Shown here: in pieces, positions 1 through 9,291 of the stretch
Position numbering within the stretch: position 1 is the stretch's first letter
Layout: the number at the start of each line of letters is the position of its first letter
Assembly: GCA_947623205.1 (NCBI GenBank)
Contig: CANQGM010000002.1
Span: forward strand, 121,410 to 185,409
Reading direction: 5' to 3'
DNA length: 64,000 bases
DNA from: an uncultured Clostridia bacterium
GTDB lineage: Bacteria > Bacillota > Clostridia > Oscillospirales > Acutalibacteraceae
The notes under the pieces: model-generated
Told to the model about the DNA's origin: nothing
The model's database searches: none
What the model saw: only the letters and a program-made list of their open reading frames with translations
Translations under genes and position numbers: made by a program

Positions 1-849
1 TGCAAGGTCGGAATACAGATAGCCGGGATATCCTTTACGTCCGGGGATTTCACCTTTTGACGAAGAAAATTCACGCAGGGCCTCGGCGTAAGATGTCATA
101 TCCGTCATAATTACAAGAATGTGCATATCAAGCTCAAATGCAAGATATTCTGCAATTGTAAGCGCGCAGCGAGGTGTAAGAGTTCTTTCAATAATAGGGT
201 CATTTGAAAGATTAAGAAGCATTACAACACGCGACAAAACGCCGCTTTCTTCAAAGCTGTTTCTAAAATATTCGGCAACATCTTTCTGAACGCCCATAGC
301 GGCAAAAACAACACCGAAATTTGTACTGTCGGCGCCGCTGATTTTTGCCTGACGAACGATTTGAACGGCAAGGTCGTTGTGCTTCATACCCGAGCCTGAA
401 AAAATAGGCAGCTTTTGACCTCTTATAAGCGTCATAAGAGTATCAATTGTAGAAATACCCGTATTAATATAGTTGTTTGGATAAATACGCGACACGGGGT
501 TAATGGGAGTTCCGTTTATATTTGAACGCTTAACAGGGAAAATATCGCCGAGTCCGTCAATCGGTTTGCCCGAACCGTTAAGCACACGGCCTATTATTTC
601 GGGTGAAAGCGGCATTTCCATTGGGTGTCCGGTAAGTCTTGTTTTAGTATTTTTAAGGCTTATTCTTCTTGTACCCTCAAAAACCTGAATGACAATTTTG
701 TCACCCTCGATTTGCACAACACGCCCCTGACGCATTGTGCCGTTGTCAAGATGAATATCAACAATTTCTTCGTTGGAAACGCCCTTAATGCCATCCATTA
801 CTATAAGAGAGCCGTTAATTTCTTTAACTCCTACATAATCTATAATCAT
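1..849 (-). CDS. ntpB: V-type ATPase subunit B, N-terminal part (cut by window edge)
   Basis: Non-catalytic nucleotide-binding subunit of the V1 head of a V/A-type ATPase, alternating with subunit A in the hexamer. Reading from ATG at 849 gives 283 codons with no stop to the window edge, so the C-terminal part is outside; the frame is absent from the ORF track because it is open-ended. The beta-barrel start ([13 protein letters not shown]) and the degenerate P-loop region ([14 protein letters not shown]) are typical of B, which lacks the true Walker A found in A. A strong AAGGAGGG lies 9 bases before the ATG, inside the 15-base gap after subunit A. Last visible gene of the operon; subunit D is expected beyond the window. 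Confidence 0.95.
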   Translation of the reverse strand, partial: MIIDYVGVKEINGSLIVMDGIKGVSNEEIVDIHLDNGTMRQGRVVQIEGDKIVIQVFEGTRRISLKNTKTRLTGHPMEMPLSPEIIGRVLNGSGKPIDGLGDIFPVKRSNINGTPINPVSRIYPNNYINTGISTIDTLMTLIRGQKLPIFSGSGMKHNDLAVQIVRQAKISGADSTNFGVVFAAMGVQKDVAEYFRNSFEESGVLSRVVMLLNLSNDPIIERTLTPRCALTIAEYLAFELDMHILVIMTDMTSYAEALREFSSSKGEIPGRKGYPGYLYSDLA

Positions 850-864
850 TATTGCGTTCCCTCC

Positions 865-2619
865 TTATAAAAATGCAGCAAGTTTTTCATCAATTTCTTT
901 AATGTAATCGTCAAACATTTCAGGTTTATTATTTGGAATGTCATATTTCATTTTAGTAAGTTTATCAAAAAGTCCAAGCTGCAATACTTTAGAAAGCGGA
1001 ATTTCTTTTGCAACAATTTCTTTTGATTTTGAATGTAAATGCAGAATGGTTTTCATCATCAATTTTTGTTTTTCAAGAGGTACAAAAGTATCTTCAGCGT
1101 GAAAAGCATTTTGCTGTAAAAAACCTACTCTTATTACCTTTGCCGTTTCAATTACAAGTTTTTGATCGTCCGGCAGGACATCCGAACCTATAAGCTTAAC
1201 AATCTCCATAAGAGAGTTTTCTTCCTGAAGCAGAGCGCTGATTTTGTTTCTGTATTCAATAAAGTCTTCTCCGCACTTCTCTCTGAACCAGGAGTCAAGG
1301 TCGTTAAAATAATCGCTGTAACTCTCGATCCAGTTAATTGCGGGATAATGCCTTGCATAAGCAAGCGACTTGTCAAGCGCCCAGAAACAGCGCGTAAATC
1401 TTTTTGTGTTTTGAGTTACGGGTTCAGAAAAGTCAGAACCTTGCGGAGAAACAGCGCCTATAAGCGTTACGGAGCCTTCACCGCCGCTTAACACCTCGGC
1501 ACGGCCGCTTCGCTCATAAAATTCGGCAAGACGAGAGGGAAGATATGCTGGAAAGCCTTCCTCTGCGGGCATTTCTTCAAGTCTGCCTGAAATTTCACGA
1601 AGAGCCTCCGCCCAGCGTGATGTTGAGTCTGCCATAAGTGCTACGTGGTAACCCATATCTCTATAATATTCACCTAAAGTTATGCCAGTGTAAATTGACG
1701 CTTCACGGGCAGCAACAGGCATATTTGACGTATTTGCAATCAAAACAGTTCGGTCGGTCATAGGGCGCTGCGACTTAGGGTCGATAAGCTCAGAAAATTC
1801 TTCAAGAACTTGGCTCATTTCGTTGCCTCGTTCGCCGCAGCCGACATAAATAATAATGTCTGCGTCGCACCACTTTGCCAACTGATGCTGCGTCATTGTT
1901 TTGCCGGTGCCAAAACCGCCGGGAATAGCAGCTGTGCCGCCTTTTGCAATGGGGAAAAGCGTGTCAATTATACGCTGACCTGTAATAAGCGGAACAGAAG
2001 AAGTCAGACGTTCTTTTACCGGACGGGACGTCCGGATAGGCCATTTTTGGCAAAGAGTAAGATTATGTTCAACGCCGTTGTCATCTTTTATAACAGCAAC
2101 GGTATCAAAAATTTTGTATTCGCCATCGGGCATAACCTTTGTTACAACTCCTGAAATATCAGGGTGTACCATAAGCTTGTGTTCAATAAGGGGAGTTTCG
2201 GGAAGCGTTGCATAAATTTGACCTCCCTCAAGTTTGTCTCCTACATTGACTTTCACGGTAACGCTCCAAAGCTTTTGGTCGTCAAGGGAAGAGACCGCGG
2301 AGCCTCTGTTAATAAATGAGCCCGACTGTTCCTCAATGGCTTTAAGAGGACGTTCAATACCGTCGAATATATTGTCAATAATTCCCGGTCCTAAAAGTAC
2401 GTTCATCGGAGCGCCGGTTCCGGTAACGGGATCTCCCGGTTTAAGGCCTGTTGTCTCTTCATAAACCTGAATTGTGGTCAAGTCGTCTGTAATTCCTATA
2501 ACCTCGCCGACAAGCCTCTGCTTTCCGACATGAACCATTTCCATCATTTCAAAGCAGTCGGCCTTTTTTACAGTTACAACAGGTCCGTTTATTCCGTATA
2601 TAACATTGTTGTTTTCCAT
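865..2619 (-). CDS. ntpA: V-type ATPase catalytic subunit A
   Basis: Catalytic ATP-hydrolysing (or synthesising) subunit of the V1 head. The 584-residue length matches the family. Walker A GGFGTGKT lies at residues 234-241, followed by the catalytic CGERGNEM segment near 261-268; the long non-homologous insertion that distinguishes A from B and from F-type beta occupies roughly residues 110-195. The start ATG follows a GAGATGG ribosome site. It sits between subunits E and B in an all-minus operon with short gaps, so expression is coupled to the complex. Direction of rotation (ATP synthesis or ion pumping) cannot be told from sequence. Confidence 0.97.
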   Translation of the reverse strand: MENNNVIYGINGPVVTVKKADCFEMMEMVHVGKQRLVGEVIGITDDLTTIQVYEETTGLKPGDPVTGTGAPMNVLLGPGIIDNIFDGIERPLKAIEEQSGSFINRGSAVSSLDDQKLWSVTVKVNVGDKLEGGQIYATLPETPLIEHKLMVHPDISGVVTKVMPDGEYKIFDTVAVIKDDNGVEHNLTLCQKWPIRTSRPVKERLTSSVPLITGQRIIDTLFPIAKGGTAAIPGGFGTGKTMTQHQLAKWCDADIIIYVGCGERGNEMSQVLEEFSELIDPKSQRPMTDRTVLIANTSNMPVAAREASIYTGITLGEYYRDMGYHVALMADSTSRWAEALREISGRLEEMPAEEGFPAYLPSRLAEFYERSGRAEVLSGGEGSVTLIGAVSPQGSDFSEPVTQNTKRFTRCFWALDKSLAYARHYPAINWIESYSDYFNDLDSWFREKCGEDFIEYRNKISALLQEENSLMEIVKLIGSDVLPDDQKLVIETAKVIRVGFLQQNAFHAEDTFVPLEKQKLMMKTILHLHSKSKEIVAKEIPLSKVLQLGLFDKLTKMKYDIPNNKPEMFDDYIKEIDEKLAAFL

Positions 2620-2657
2620 TTATATTACCATCTCTTTCGGTTGAAATTAACAGTTAA

Positions 2658-3251
2658 TTAAAGTACGCTTAGACCGGAATTTTCAATGAACCATTCTCTT
2701 TGTGCATATAGCTTGCTGTCAAGCGTTTCATCTGCAACAATGCCCAAAGCCTCGCAATAGCCTTTTATTCCTCCGATTTTTATTGAATTAGCGGCAATAA
2801 CTTCGGCTTTGCCGCTAAAAGCTGCGCTGATTTTATCTGCATTTTCCAAATCCTTTTCATTCACATAAAGAACGCAATCGTTACTGCCAAAAAGCCCTGC
2901 GATATCTTTTGCACTTTTAATCAGTTTGTCAGTATATTGCGGTGTATTTGTATAGTCAATAAGTTTTTCCTCAGCCTTTTTAAACACATTTTCAGTCATT
3001 TTTGACCTTTCAAGGAAGAGCTCTTTCTGGCTGTCCTGCATCATTTTTGCAAGCCGGCTTGTTTCTTCGCTTCTTTTTTTCTCAAGCCTTTCATTAATGT
3101 ACTTTTCGCTGTCAAATCTTCCTTTTTTTTCAGCCGCATTTATCTTTTCCTCTTTTAACTGCTCAACCTCTTTATGCATGGCGTTTCTTTGCTCGTCTGC
3201 ATATTTGTGTATGGCCTGTAAAAAATTATCGGTTTTTGCGGATTTTTCCAT
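2658..3251 (-). CDS. ntpE: V-type ATPase peripheral stalk subunit E
   Basis: Peripheral stalk (stator) subunit. The 197-residue protein has a long charged N-terminal half (roughly residues 15-90, rich in K, E, R with hydrophobic spacing) expected to form the coiled coil with the small G/H-type stalk protein, then a globular C-terminal domain ending near WFIENSGLSVL that binds the A/B head. Identification rests on architecture, size and position between the F-type subunit and A in a complete V-ATPase operon, since sequence conservation in this family is weak. GAGAGG precedes the ATG. Confidence 0.88.
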   Translation of the reverse strand: MEKSAKTDNFLQAIHKYADEQRNAMHKEVEQLKEEKINAAEKKGRFDSEKYINERLEKKRSEETSRLAKMMQDSQKELFLERSKMTENVFKKAEEKLIDYTNTPQYTDKLIKSAKDIAGLFGSNDCVLYVNEKDLENADKISAAFSGKAEVIAANSIKIGGIKGYCEALGIVADETLDSKLYAQREWFIENSGLSVL

Positions 3252-3294
3252 ATAAATAACCTCTCAGCTTTCGCGATTTAAAAGTAAGTAATAA

Positions 3295-3603
3295 TCAAAG
3301 CTTTACACCAATGGCTTCTTGAACATATTTAGTAATGCTGTCTTTTGTTCTTCCGTTGCCGTGACGGTCGGGAATTTCAACAATGAGCGGCTGCTTTCGG
3401 TTAAGCTTTAGTTCATAGATCAAATCGGGGCAAAGAGATACAAGGTGTTCCGTCATAAGAATTACAGCTATGTCTTCTCTGTTCATAGCTTTTTTAAGCT
3501 GGATGCGCACTTCGTCCTCTTTGTGAACGACAACACCCTCAATACCTGCAAAACGCATTCCCATTTTTGTATCTACGTTATCACTTATCAGAAAAAATTT
3601 CAT
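3295..3603 (-). CDS. ntpG: V-type ATPase central stalk subunit F (NtpG type)
   Basis: Small central-stalk subunit that binds subunit D and rotates with it. The 102-residue length and the Rossmann-like start (MKFFLISDNVDTKMGMRFAG), followed by a predicted strand IAVILMTEHLV and the PLIVEIPD segment, match the archaeal-type F / enterococcal NtpG family. An AAAGGA site precedes the ATG, and the gene lies between proteolipid K and stalk E. Naming varies: subunit F in archaeal usage, NtpG in Enterococcus. Confidence 0.9.
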   Translation of the reverse strand: MKFFLISDNVDTKMGMRFAGIEGVVVHKEDEVRIQLKKAMNREDIAVILMTEHLVSLCPDLIYELKLNRKQPLIVEIPDRHGNGRTKDSITKYVQEAIGVKL

Positions 3604-3636
3604 TCTTAATCAAATCCTTTTAACTATCTGTAAGAA

Positions 3637-4065
3637 TTATCTTGCAAAGATAAGAAGGATAGAAACCAGCATACCGTAAATAGCAATACCTTCACCGAGA
3701 ACAACGAAGATAATAGCCTTACCGAATGCTTTCGGGTCTTCGCTTGTTGCTCCGATAGCCGCGGGAGCAGCGTTGCCAACGGCAATACCGCCGCCTATAC
3801 ATGAAAGGCCGGTTGCAAGGGCGGCGCCGATGTAAGCCATACCGTCGGCAGCAGTTGACGCTGCGGCGGCTGCGTCGCCTGTTGCAGCGCTTGCTGCAAT
3901 TGGACATATCATACAAAAAGCAAATACTGCCGCAAATGAACAAATCTGCATTAAAACAGTTTTCTTTCTGTCTTTTCCACGTTCAAATGCCTTAATTGCT
4001 ATAATGGCTGAAGCCATAAGGAATAAAACGGGGATAGCCAACATAATTAAATCGAATACTAACAT
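3637..4065 (-). CDS. ntpK: V-type ATPase proteolipid subunit K (c-ring)
   Basis: Membrane rotor-ring subunit that carries the transported ion. The 142 residues form four hydrophobic helices (about 5-25, 38-60, 74-100, 113-140). The conserved carboxylate is Glu125 in LGEGIAIYG of the last helix; the third helix has the Gly-rich GGGIAVGNAAPAA. The first hairpin lacks an equivalent acid, so one ion site per subunit is likely. The Gln residue that helps bind Na+ in the Enterococcus hirae subunit is not evident in the ion-site helices, but I cannot decide between H+ and Na+. A GGAGG site lies right after the subunit I gene. Confidence 0.95.
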   Translation of the reverse strand: MLVFDLIMLAIPVLFLMASAIIAIKAFERGKDRKKTVLMQICSFAAVFAFCMICPIAASAATGDAAAAASTAADGMAYIGAALATGLSCIGGGIAVGNAAPAAIGATSEDPKAFGKAIIFVVLGEGIAIYGMLVSILLIFAR

Positions 4066-4083
4066 AAAAAAACCTCCATAAAT

Positions 4084-6018
4084 TTAATCAATTTTTAATC
4101 TAACCGGTTCATAAGGTCTGCCCTCACCGGAGTAGAATCTGTTAAACATTTCATAATACTCAAGACGAAGTACCTGAATTGATACAAGCAAGGCTTCAAG
4201 AACCATAACAAATACATTACCTAAAACAACAACAGGCCAGTAGGCGATTGAACCGGCCGTTTCGGCAAGTACAAACACTACCATCATCATGCCTGCATGA
4301 ACAAGTACAAATGCGCCTACTCTTAAGAAACTGACTGTATTTGTTATATATTCAAGCAGAAATTCTATTGACTCAATAAGATGCTCCATAATGTATCCGC
4401 CCCAGCTTTCAGGCTGCCAGTCAGGTTCACCGCTTATAAGTTTAGACAGCGGTTCAGAGAAGAAAATAAGCAGATACGGCAAAACAATCAGTCCAAGAAT
4501 ATAGGGGAGAGAGAATACACTTAAACCGAGCAAAAGCTGTCCTGCAACTCCGAAAATAATGGCAGAGTAAAAAACAATGCCCGCAACACCGCTTGAGCCA
4601 AACAGGGCTTTGCCGATGTTATTCTGCTTTAACGAACTGTAAACATTCAGTCCCATAGCAGACAAAACAAGTAAAATACCTATTACGACGGCGGAAAGCA
4701 AAATCATAATAATGGAATTTGATGTCATAATTTCTATCGGCTTTTCATCAAGTCCTAACAAAGCCTTGTATATCGGGTCAAGCAGATGTTCAAAACCGAA
4801 CACGCTTCCAAAAACAAGTCCGAAAACTGTTGATGAAATTCCGCAAGGAAACAGTATCTTACCGATTTTCATCTTTTTAAGCTTCCACATTAGAACTCCG
4901 ATAATTGAAAGGCAAATGCCCTGCCCGACATCGGCGAACATAATGCCGAAAAGAATAATGTAGGTGATCGCCACAAACAGCGACGGATCAATTTCATTAT
5001 ACTTTGGCATACCGTACATTTCAGTGTAAAATTCAAACGGCTTTGCAAGAAAACAGTTTTTTAATTTTACGGGCGGGGATTTTTTAATTTCTTTTTTCGC
5101 GTCCGTAAAATCCAAGTTTACACTGCTTATTTTTTTAAGACTGTGTTTAAGCGGTTTTGCAAATTCTGTAGGGACCCATCCTGTTATTATAAAACTTTGG
5201 TTATATTGCAGTGCCTTTGTCCGTATTGAAGCATACAGATAAAGTTCCTCAAGTTTTGACAAATATCTTATAATTCTGTCTGAATAGGTATTAAGATAGT
5301 TATCAATACGTTTATTGGTCTCATTAAGCTTTTGTTCAAGCGTGGGAATAAGTTGCTTTAGTTTCTCCAGGTGTTTTTGAGGTGTATCGTTAACGCCGAT
5401 AACATCACATTTTTCAAAATACAATCCGGAAAAAATTCTGTCTATTTCTTCGCTTTTTTCGATAGGAGCAAAATAAACTCCCCAGTAATGGGACCTGTCT
5501 TCGGTGAATATCGTAAAGTCGATGTACGGATTATTTTTGTAAGCAGAAAGTTTATTGTAGCTTTCTTTGGGAAGTCTGCCGAAACGTGAATTAATGTATT
5601 TTAAGTTAAGAACCTTTTGAATTTCAACATCAAGTCCTACAAAATGACTTGTATCGTTAAAATTCTGCTTTGCCTCAAACAACTGCTCGGCAATAAAATC
5701 TCTGTCTTCTACAAGAATTGCAATTTCCTCAGAAATTTTATTTGAAAAAATTTCCATTTCTTTAAAGCTTGGATTGAAATCGTTTACGTCAACAATAGGA
5801 AATTTACGTTTTGTCAGACCGATTGCAGCTTTAAGATTTGTAAGAGGTTCGGCATAGATATTTTTATTTTGCAAATGCGTGAAATTTTTTGTGTCACTGT
5901 AAAAATTTGAAACATCGTCGGGATGAAAAACCCCTGATTCGCCCAAGACTGAAATTACATTATCAATATCTTTCATAAGTCCGATAACGTTAACGGCCTG
6001 CATTGTTGATACAGCCAA
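4084..6018 (-). CDS. ntpI: V-type ATPase membrane subunit I (a-subunit)
   Basis: Stator membrane subunit that forms the ion half-channels against the K ring. The 644-residue protein has a cytosolic N-terminal half with coiled-coil segments (about 1-340) and a C-terminal half with about seven to eight membrane helices from near residue 350. The functionally essential arginine is probably Arg566 in VSFLRVGAF, with a second conserved block VLRLEYYEMFNRFYSG near 616-631. The start is TTG: GAGGTGATTTTAT TTG gives a good ribosome site and no nearby in-frame ATG matches the family N-terminus better. Confidence 0.95.
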   Translation of the reverse strand: MAVSTMQAVNVIGLMKDIDNVISVLGESGVFHPDDVSNFYSDTKNFTHLQNKNIYAEPLTNLKAAIGLTKRKFPIVDVNDFNPSFKEMEIFSNKISEEIAILVEDRDFIAEQLFEAKQNFNDTSHFVGLDVEIQKVLNLKYINSRFGRLPKESYNKLSAYKNNPYIDFTIFTEDRSHYWGVYFAPIEKSEEIDRIFSGLYFEKCDVIGVNDTPQKHLEKLKQLIPTLEQKLNETNKRIDNYLNTYSDRIIRYLSKLEELYLYASIRTKALQYNQSFIITGWVPTEFAKPLKHSLKKISSVNLDFTDAKKEIKKSPPVKLKNCFLAKPFEFYTEMYGMPKYNEIDPSLFVAITYIILFGIMFADVGQGICLSIIGVLMWKLKKMKIGKILFPCGISSTVFGLVFGSVFGFEHLLDPIYKALLGLDEKPIEIMTSNSIIMILLSAVVIGILLVLSAMGLNVYSSLKQNNIGKALFGSSGVAGIVFYSAIIFGVAGQLLLGLSVFSLPYILGLIVLPYLLIFFSEPLSKLISGEPDWQPESWGGYIMEHLIESIEFLLEYITNTVSFLRVGAFVLVHAGMMMVVFVLAETAGSIAYWPVVVLGNVFVMVLEALLVSIQVLRLEYYEMFNRFYSGEGRPYEPVRLKID

Positions 6019-6051
6019 ATAAAATCACCTCTTTGTTAGAGTCACGCTCCG

Positions 6052-7086
6052 TCAGAAAATGAGCATAGACTGTATTTTTTTGCTTTCTAATTTATATCTT
6101 GTTCCCTCAATCAAACAGATAACATTCATAAGCTCCGTTTCGGCAATAAACATAAATGAAATCAACACAACAGAAGGGTTATTTGAAAAATACATATTTT
6201 TCTTTGCCAGTCTGTATTTTACCCTTGGGCTGATGTCGCTTGCATAAACATAACCAATTTTATCAATAAGCCCTCCGTTGTGAGTGGTCTGCATTATTGA
6301 AAAAACCTCGGCAGAGGACTCGGCGTTGCACATCATATCAATTGTTTTGGGACTGATATTACAAAAAGAAATAAACAAATTTTTTTTAATTACATCAGGC
6401 GGAAGGCTGAAATATTTTTTCAGACGCAATATTCGTGAAAAAATATTATAGTCATTAATTGTGTAAAATAAATCCAAAAGCTCCTGCTTTTCGCTGCCTC
6501 TGGTGTTTTTATTGATCAACTCCGACATATTTTTAAAAACATACTCATAAAGTCTGTTTTCAATTTCCGATATGGGCAAACGCCCTTTTTCGTCAGGAGA
6601 GTATTTGCTTAATATTTCATAATACGAAGAATTGGAAAGCACATCCAGCAACTCGGAATAGCTTTTTGCATTGGCAAGTCTGTTAATGTCGATCTTCGTA
6701 TGCTTTGAAAAATATGCAGGGAACTGATAAATAAATTTTTCGGTTGAGTTTGAGTTAAGAAGAATAAGAAATCTTACAATCTGTTCAACTTCAATTGTTT
6801 CAATTACATATTGAGAAAAACCGGAGCTTATGCTTGAATCGTATCTGCATAATGAATCAAATTCATAGAAAAGCTCCTGCCTAAGCAGAGATTCAAGCCT
6901 GCCTCTGTGTATGTCATGCTCGTTTATGTCACGAAGTGCAAATGAATAGTGGGTATAAGATTTTAAGTATGACATAACCTCTGCAACGCTCTGGCAGGCC
7001 AAAAGACTTGTGTAATCTTTTTCGGTAAGTATTTTGCCAAACTTTGCCCTCGCTTTTGTCAGAACCGCAAAAGAAGTAGTTGACAT
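6052..7086 (-). CDS. ntpC: V-type ATPase subunit C (d-type rotor cap)
   Basis: Funnel-shaped subunit (NtpC/AtpC, eukaryotic d) that caps the K ring and couples it to the central stalk. The length of 344 residues is normal. The sequence is largely helical with repeated V-ATP_synt_AC39-type segments, for example LRDINEHDIHRGRLESLLRQ near the N-terminus and YEFDSLCRYD; such proteins are recognised mostly by repeat pattern and operon position. An AGGAGATG site precedes the ATG. It lies between the small stalk gene and subunit I. Confidence 0.88.
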   Translation of the reverse strand: MSTTSFAVLTKARAKFGKILTEKDYTSLLACQSVAEVMSYLKSYTHYSFALRDINEHDIHRGRLESLLRQELFYEFDSLCRYDSSISSGFSQYVIETIEVEQIVRFLILLNSNSTEKFIYQFPAYFSKHTKIDINRLANAKSYSELLDVLSNSSYYEILSKYSPDEKGRLPISEIENRLYEYVFKNMSELINKNTRGSEKQELLDLFYTINDYNIFSRILRLKKYFSLPPDVIKKNLFISFCNISPKTIDMMCNAESSAEVFSIMQTTHNGGLIDKIGYVYASDISPRVKYRLAKKNMYFSNNPSVVLISFMFIAETELMNVICLIEGTRYKLESKKIQSMLIF

Positions 7087-7118
7087 TTTCGGACATCTCC
7101 TAAAAAGTAGTTAGATAA

Positions 7119-7427
7119 TTACGCCAAAGTACGTTTTACAATCTGTTCAGTCCATTTGTCGCAGTTAAGTTTGTAATCGGACTGTAATTTTATCAAAACC
7201 GACTTGTGTTTGTTTTGTATTTCTTCCCATTGCAGCTTTGCTTTTTTTTCTTCCTCAATATCGTTGTGCTCTGCGGTGATTTTGGCCTGCGTCATATATC
7301 GTTCGTATATTTCTTTTGATTCTTTTTCGATTTTTTTGCTTAATTCTTCTTTTTCAATCAGAGTTTCTTCTTCCATAGCCTTAGCTTCTTTGTCGGCATC
7401 AACAATTTTTTTAATCATATTTTCCAC
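7119..7427 (-). CDS. ntpF: V-type ATPase small stalk subunit (G/H type, NtpF-like)
   Basis: The 102-residue, highly charged protein is predicted to be almost entirely coiled coil (K/E-rich, e.g. EETLIEKEELSKKIEKESKE), as expected for the small peripheral-stalk partner of subunit E. It is the first ATPase gene of the operon. The start taken is GTG at 7427, seven bases after GGAGG; an ATG three codons later is possible. Only 23 bases separate it from the upstream PFL-family gene and no promoter is visible in that gap, so transcription probably enters from upstream. Confidence 0.8.
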   Translation of the reverse strand: MENMIKKIVDADKEAKAMEEETLIEKEELSKKIEKESKEIYERYMTQAKITAEHNDIEEEKKAKLQWEEIQNKHKSVLIKLQSDYKLNCDKWTEQIVKRTLA

Positions 7428-7450
7428 AAAAACACCTCCGCAAAAATAAA

Positions 7451-8812
7451 TTAATTTTTAAGTGCCTGAAGCGGCGCTGGGATCCTTCCTCCACGGCTGA
7501 TAAAAGCTTCGGGCGAGCCCTTTCTTACACGCATTACCGGGCCTCTTCCTAAAAGCCCGCCAAAGTTCAGCTCATCGCCGGCCTTTTTGCCGATGGCGGG
7601 AATTAAACGCACAGCGGTAGTTTTGGAGTTTACCATACCGATTGCCGCCTCGTCGGCAATAATTGCCGAAATGACGTCGGCTGTGATGTCCCCCGGTACA
7701 ACTATCATATCAAGACCTACCGAGCATACGGCGGTCATTGATTCAAGCTTTGTTATATCAAGATAACCGTTTTCAGCGGCGCTTATCATGCCTGCGTCCT
7801 CCGACACCGGAATAAATGCGCCGCTAAGTCCTCCAACATGAGAAGATGCCATTACACCGCCTTTTTTAACTGCGTCATTAAGCAGAGCAAGAGCCGCAGT
7901 TGTGCCGTGACATCCGCACGCTTCAAGTCCCATTTCCTCAAGAATATGCGCAACGCTGTCGCCGACAGCAGGTGTAGGCGCAAGTGAAAGGTCAACAATA
8001 CCAAAGGGAACACAGAGCCTTTTGCTTGCTTCTTTTGCAACAAGCTGACCCATTCGTGTGATTTTAAAGGCAGTTTTCTTAACCATATCGGCAATTTCAG
8101 TTATGTCTTTTCCTGCTCCGTCCTTTGCAAGAGCCGCTCTTACTACGCCGGGACCAGAAACACCGACATTAATGACGGTGTCAGCCTCACCGACACCGTG
8201 GAAAGCGCCTGCCATAAACGGATTATCCTCGGGAGCATTGCAGAACACAACAAGCTTTGCCGCTCCTATGCAGTTTTTGTCCGAGGTGGCTTCGGCGGTC
8301 TGTTTTATTATTTTGCCCATCATTTTAACCGCATCCATATTAAGTCCGGCCTTTGTTGAACCTATATTTACTGACGAGCATACAAAGTCGGTTTCCGCAA
8401 GAGCCTCGGGAATGCTTTCTATAAGCGCGTAGTCTCCGCTTGAAAAACCCTTTTGCACAAGCGCGGAATAACCTCCAACAAAGTTTACGCCGAGCTGTTT
8501 TGCCGCTTTGTCAAGTGCATAGGCAAATTTGACTACTTTTTTGCTCTGGCAGGGTGCTGCGACCATACCGATAGGAGTAACCGAAATTCTTTTGTTGATA
8601 ATGGGAATGCCGTACTCTTTTTCTATGTCTTCGCCTGTTTTAACAAGATCCTTTGCCGAGCGGCAGATTTTGTCGTAAACTTTGGCGCAGGCCCTGTCAA
8701 TATCCTCATCTATGCAGTCAAGAAGTGAAATACCCATTGTAATTGTTCTTACATCGAGGTTTTCATTATCTATCATATTTATTGTTTCAAGAATATCTTT
8801 TGTTTCCAACAT
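7451..8812 (-). CDS. PFL family protein (UPF0210/DUF711)
   Basis: Conserved protein of the UPF0210 family, also called PFL family for weak similarity to pyruvate formate-lyase; no glycyl-radical motif is visible and its reaction is unknown. I place the start at ATG 8812 ([15 protein letters not shown]), giving 453 residues as usual for the family, because AAAGGATT lies just before it; the 13 extra residues in the ORF track have no ribosome site. Small-residue-rich blocks such as [16 protein letters not shown] and the terminal RGGRIPAPL are family hallmarks. It follows an ACT-domain gene, the standard pairing for this family in Firmicutes. Confidence 0.93.
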   Translation of the reverse strand: MLETKDILETINMIDNENLDVRTITMGISLLDCIDEDIDRACAKVYDKICRSAKDLVKTGEDIEKEYGIPIINKRISVTPIGMVAAPCQSKKVVKFAYALDKAAKQLGVNFVGGYSALVQKGFSSGDYALIESIPEALAETDFVCSSVNIGSTKAGLNMDAVKMMGKIIKQTAEATSDKNCIGAAKLVVFCNAPEDNPFMAGAFHGVGEADTVINVGVSGPGVVRAALAKDGAGKDITEIADMVKKTAFKITRMGQLVAKEASKRLCVPFGIVDLSLAPTPAVGDSVAHILEEMGLEACGCHGTTAALALLNDAVKKGGVMASSHVGGLSGAFIPVSEDAGMISAAENGYLDITKLESMTAVCSVGLDMIVVPGDITADVISAIIADEAAIGMVNSKTTAVRLIPAIGKKAGDELNFGGLLGRGPVMRVRKGSPEAFISRGGRIPAPLQALKN

Positions 8813-8859
8813 TTTTTTAATCCTTTCAGTGCGAATATTTTTAAAGTACAATATTCACA

Positions 8860-9129
8860 TCATATCTTATGCATACTGTTAAAAATATCTTCATGCATTA
8901 TATGAATCTTAGTTCCTGTCTTATCGCCGACTTCATTTAAGTTCTCTTTAAGCTTATCAAAGCCGACAATTGATTTTTCAATGTCAACAAGCATAATCAT
9001 TGCAAACATATCCTGAAGAACGCTTTGTGTAACCTCAATTATGTTTACATCATACTTAGCGCAGGTTTCGGAAACTTTTGCAAGAATTCCTATAGTGTCC
9101 TTGCCTATTACAGTAATTATAGCTTTCAT
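8860..9129 (-). CDS. ACT domain-containing regulatory protein (UPF0237)
   Basis: A single ACT domain of 89 residues (MKAIITVIGKDTIGILAKVS...) of the UPF0237 type. ACT domains bind small ligands, usually amino acids, and act as regulatory modules. The GKDTIGILAKVSE segment supplies the ligand-site loop and first helix. The gene is first in the minus-strand unit, 47 bases ahead of the PFL gene, and has its own promoter at 9173-9201. The constant pairing with UPF0210 suggests the ACT protein regulates or partners that protein; this is inference. Confidence 0.93.
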   Translation of the reverse strand: MKAIITVIGKDTIGILAKVSETCAKYDVNIIEVTQSVLQDMFAMIMLVDIEKSIVGFDKLKENLNEVGDKTGTKIHIMHEDIFNSMHKI

Positions 9130-9141
9130 AAGTTGCCTCCG

Positions 9142-9175
9142 ATTTTGCAGGATTTAGTCTGCAATCTTGCAAAAT
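9142..9175. promoter_or_regulatory. 13-bp inverted repeat over the ACT promoter -10
   Basis: Arms 9142-9154 (ATTTTGCAGGATT) and 9163-9175 (AATCTTGCAAAAT) pair with one G-T exception around an 8-base centre. The right arm overlaps the minus-strand -10 at 9173-9178, so it fits a DNA operator better than an RNA hairpin. The half-site AATCTTGCA recurs at 9237-9245 over the -35 of the divergent gene. Confidence 0.55.
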
Positions 9176-9201
9176 ATAAAAAAATTTAATTTATTTGTCA
9201 T
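9173..9201 (-). promoter_or_regulatory. Sigma-A-type promoter for ACT-PFL (and probably V-ATPase) unit
   Basis: On the minus strand: -35 ATGACA (9196-9201), 17-base spacer, -10 TATATT (9173-9178). It points at the ACT gene; no other promoter is evident before the ATPase genes. Confidence 0.6.
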
Positions 9202-9240
9202 ATATTATATAATTAATTTTCGATAAAGTAAAGCTAAATC

Positions 9241-9269
9241 TTGCATAAATTTATTTGTTATGCTATTAT
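9241..9269 (+). promoter_or_regulatory. Sigma-A-type promoter for PHP phosphatase gene
   Basis: -35 TTGCAT (9241-9246), 17-base spacer, -10 TATTAT (9264-9269), about 22 bases ahead of the start codon. The -35 shares bases with the AATCTTGCA half-site. Confidence 0.6.
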
Positions 9270-9291
9270 TTTTTTGGGAGGTATAGCGTTT

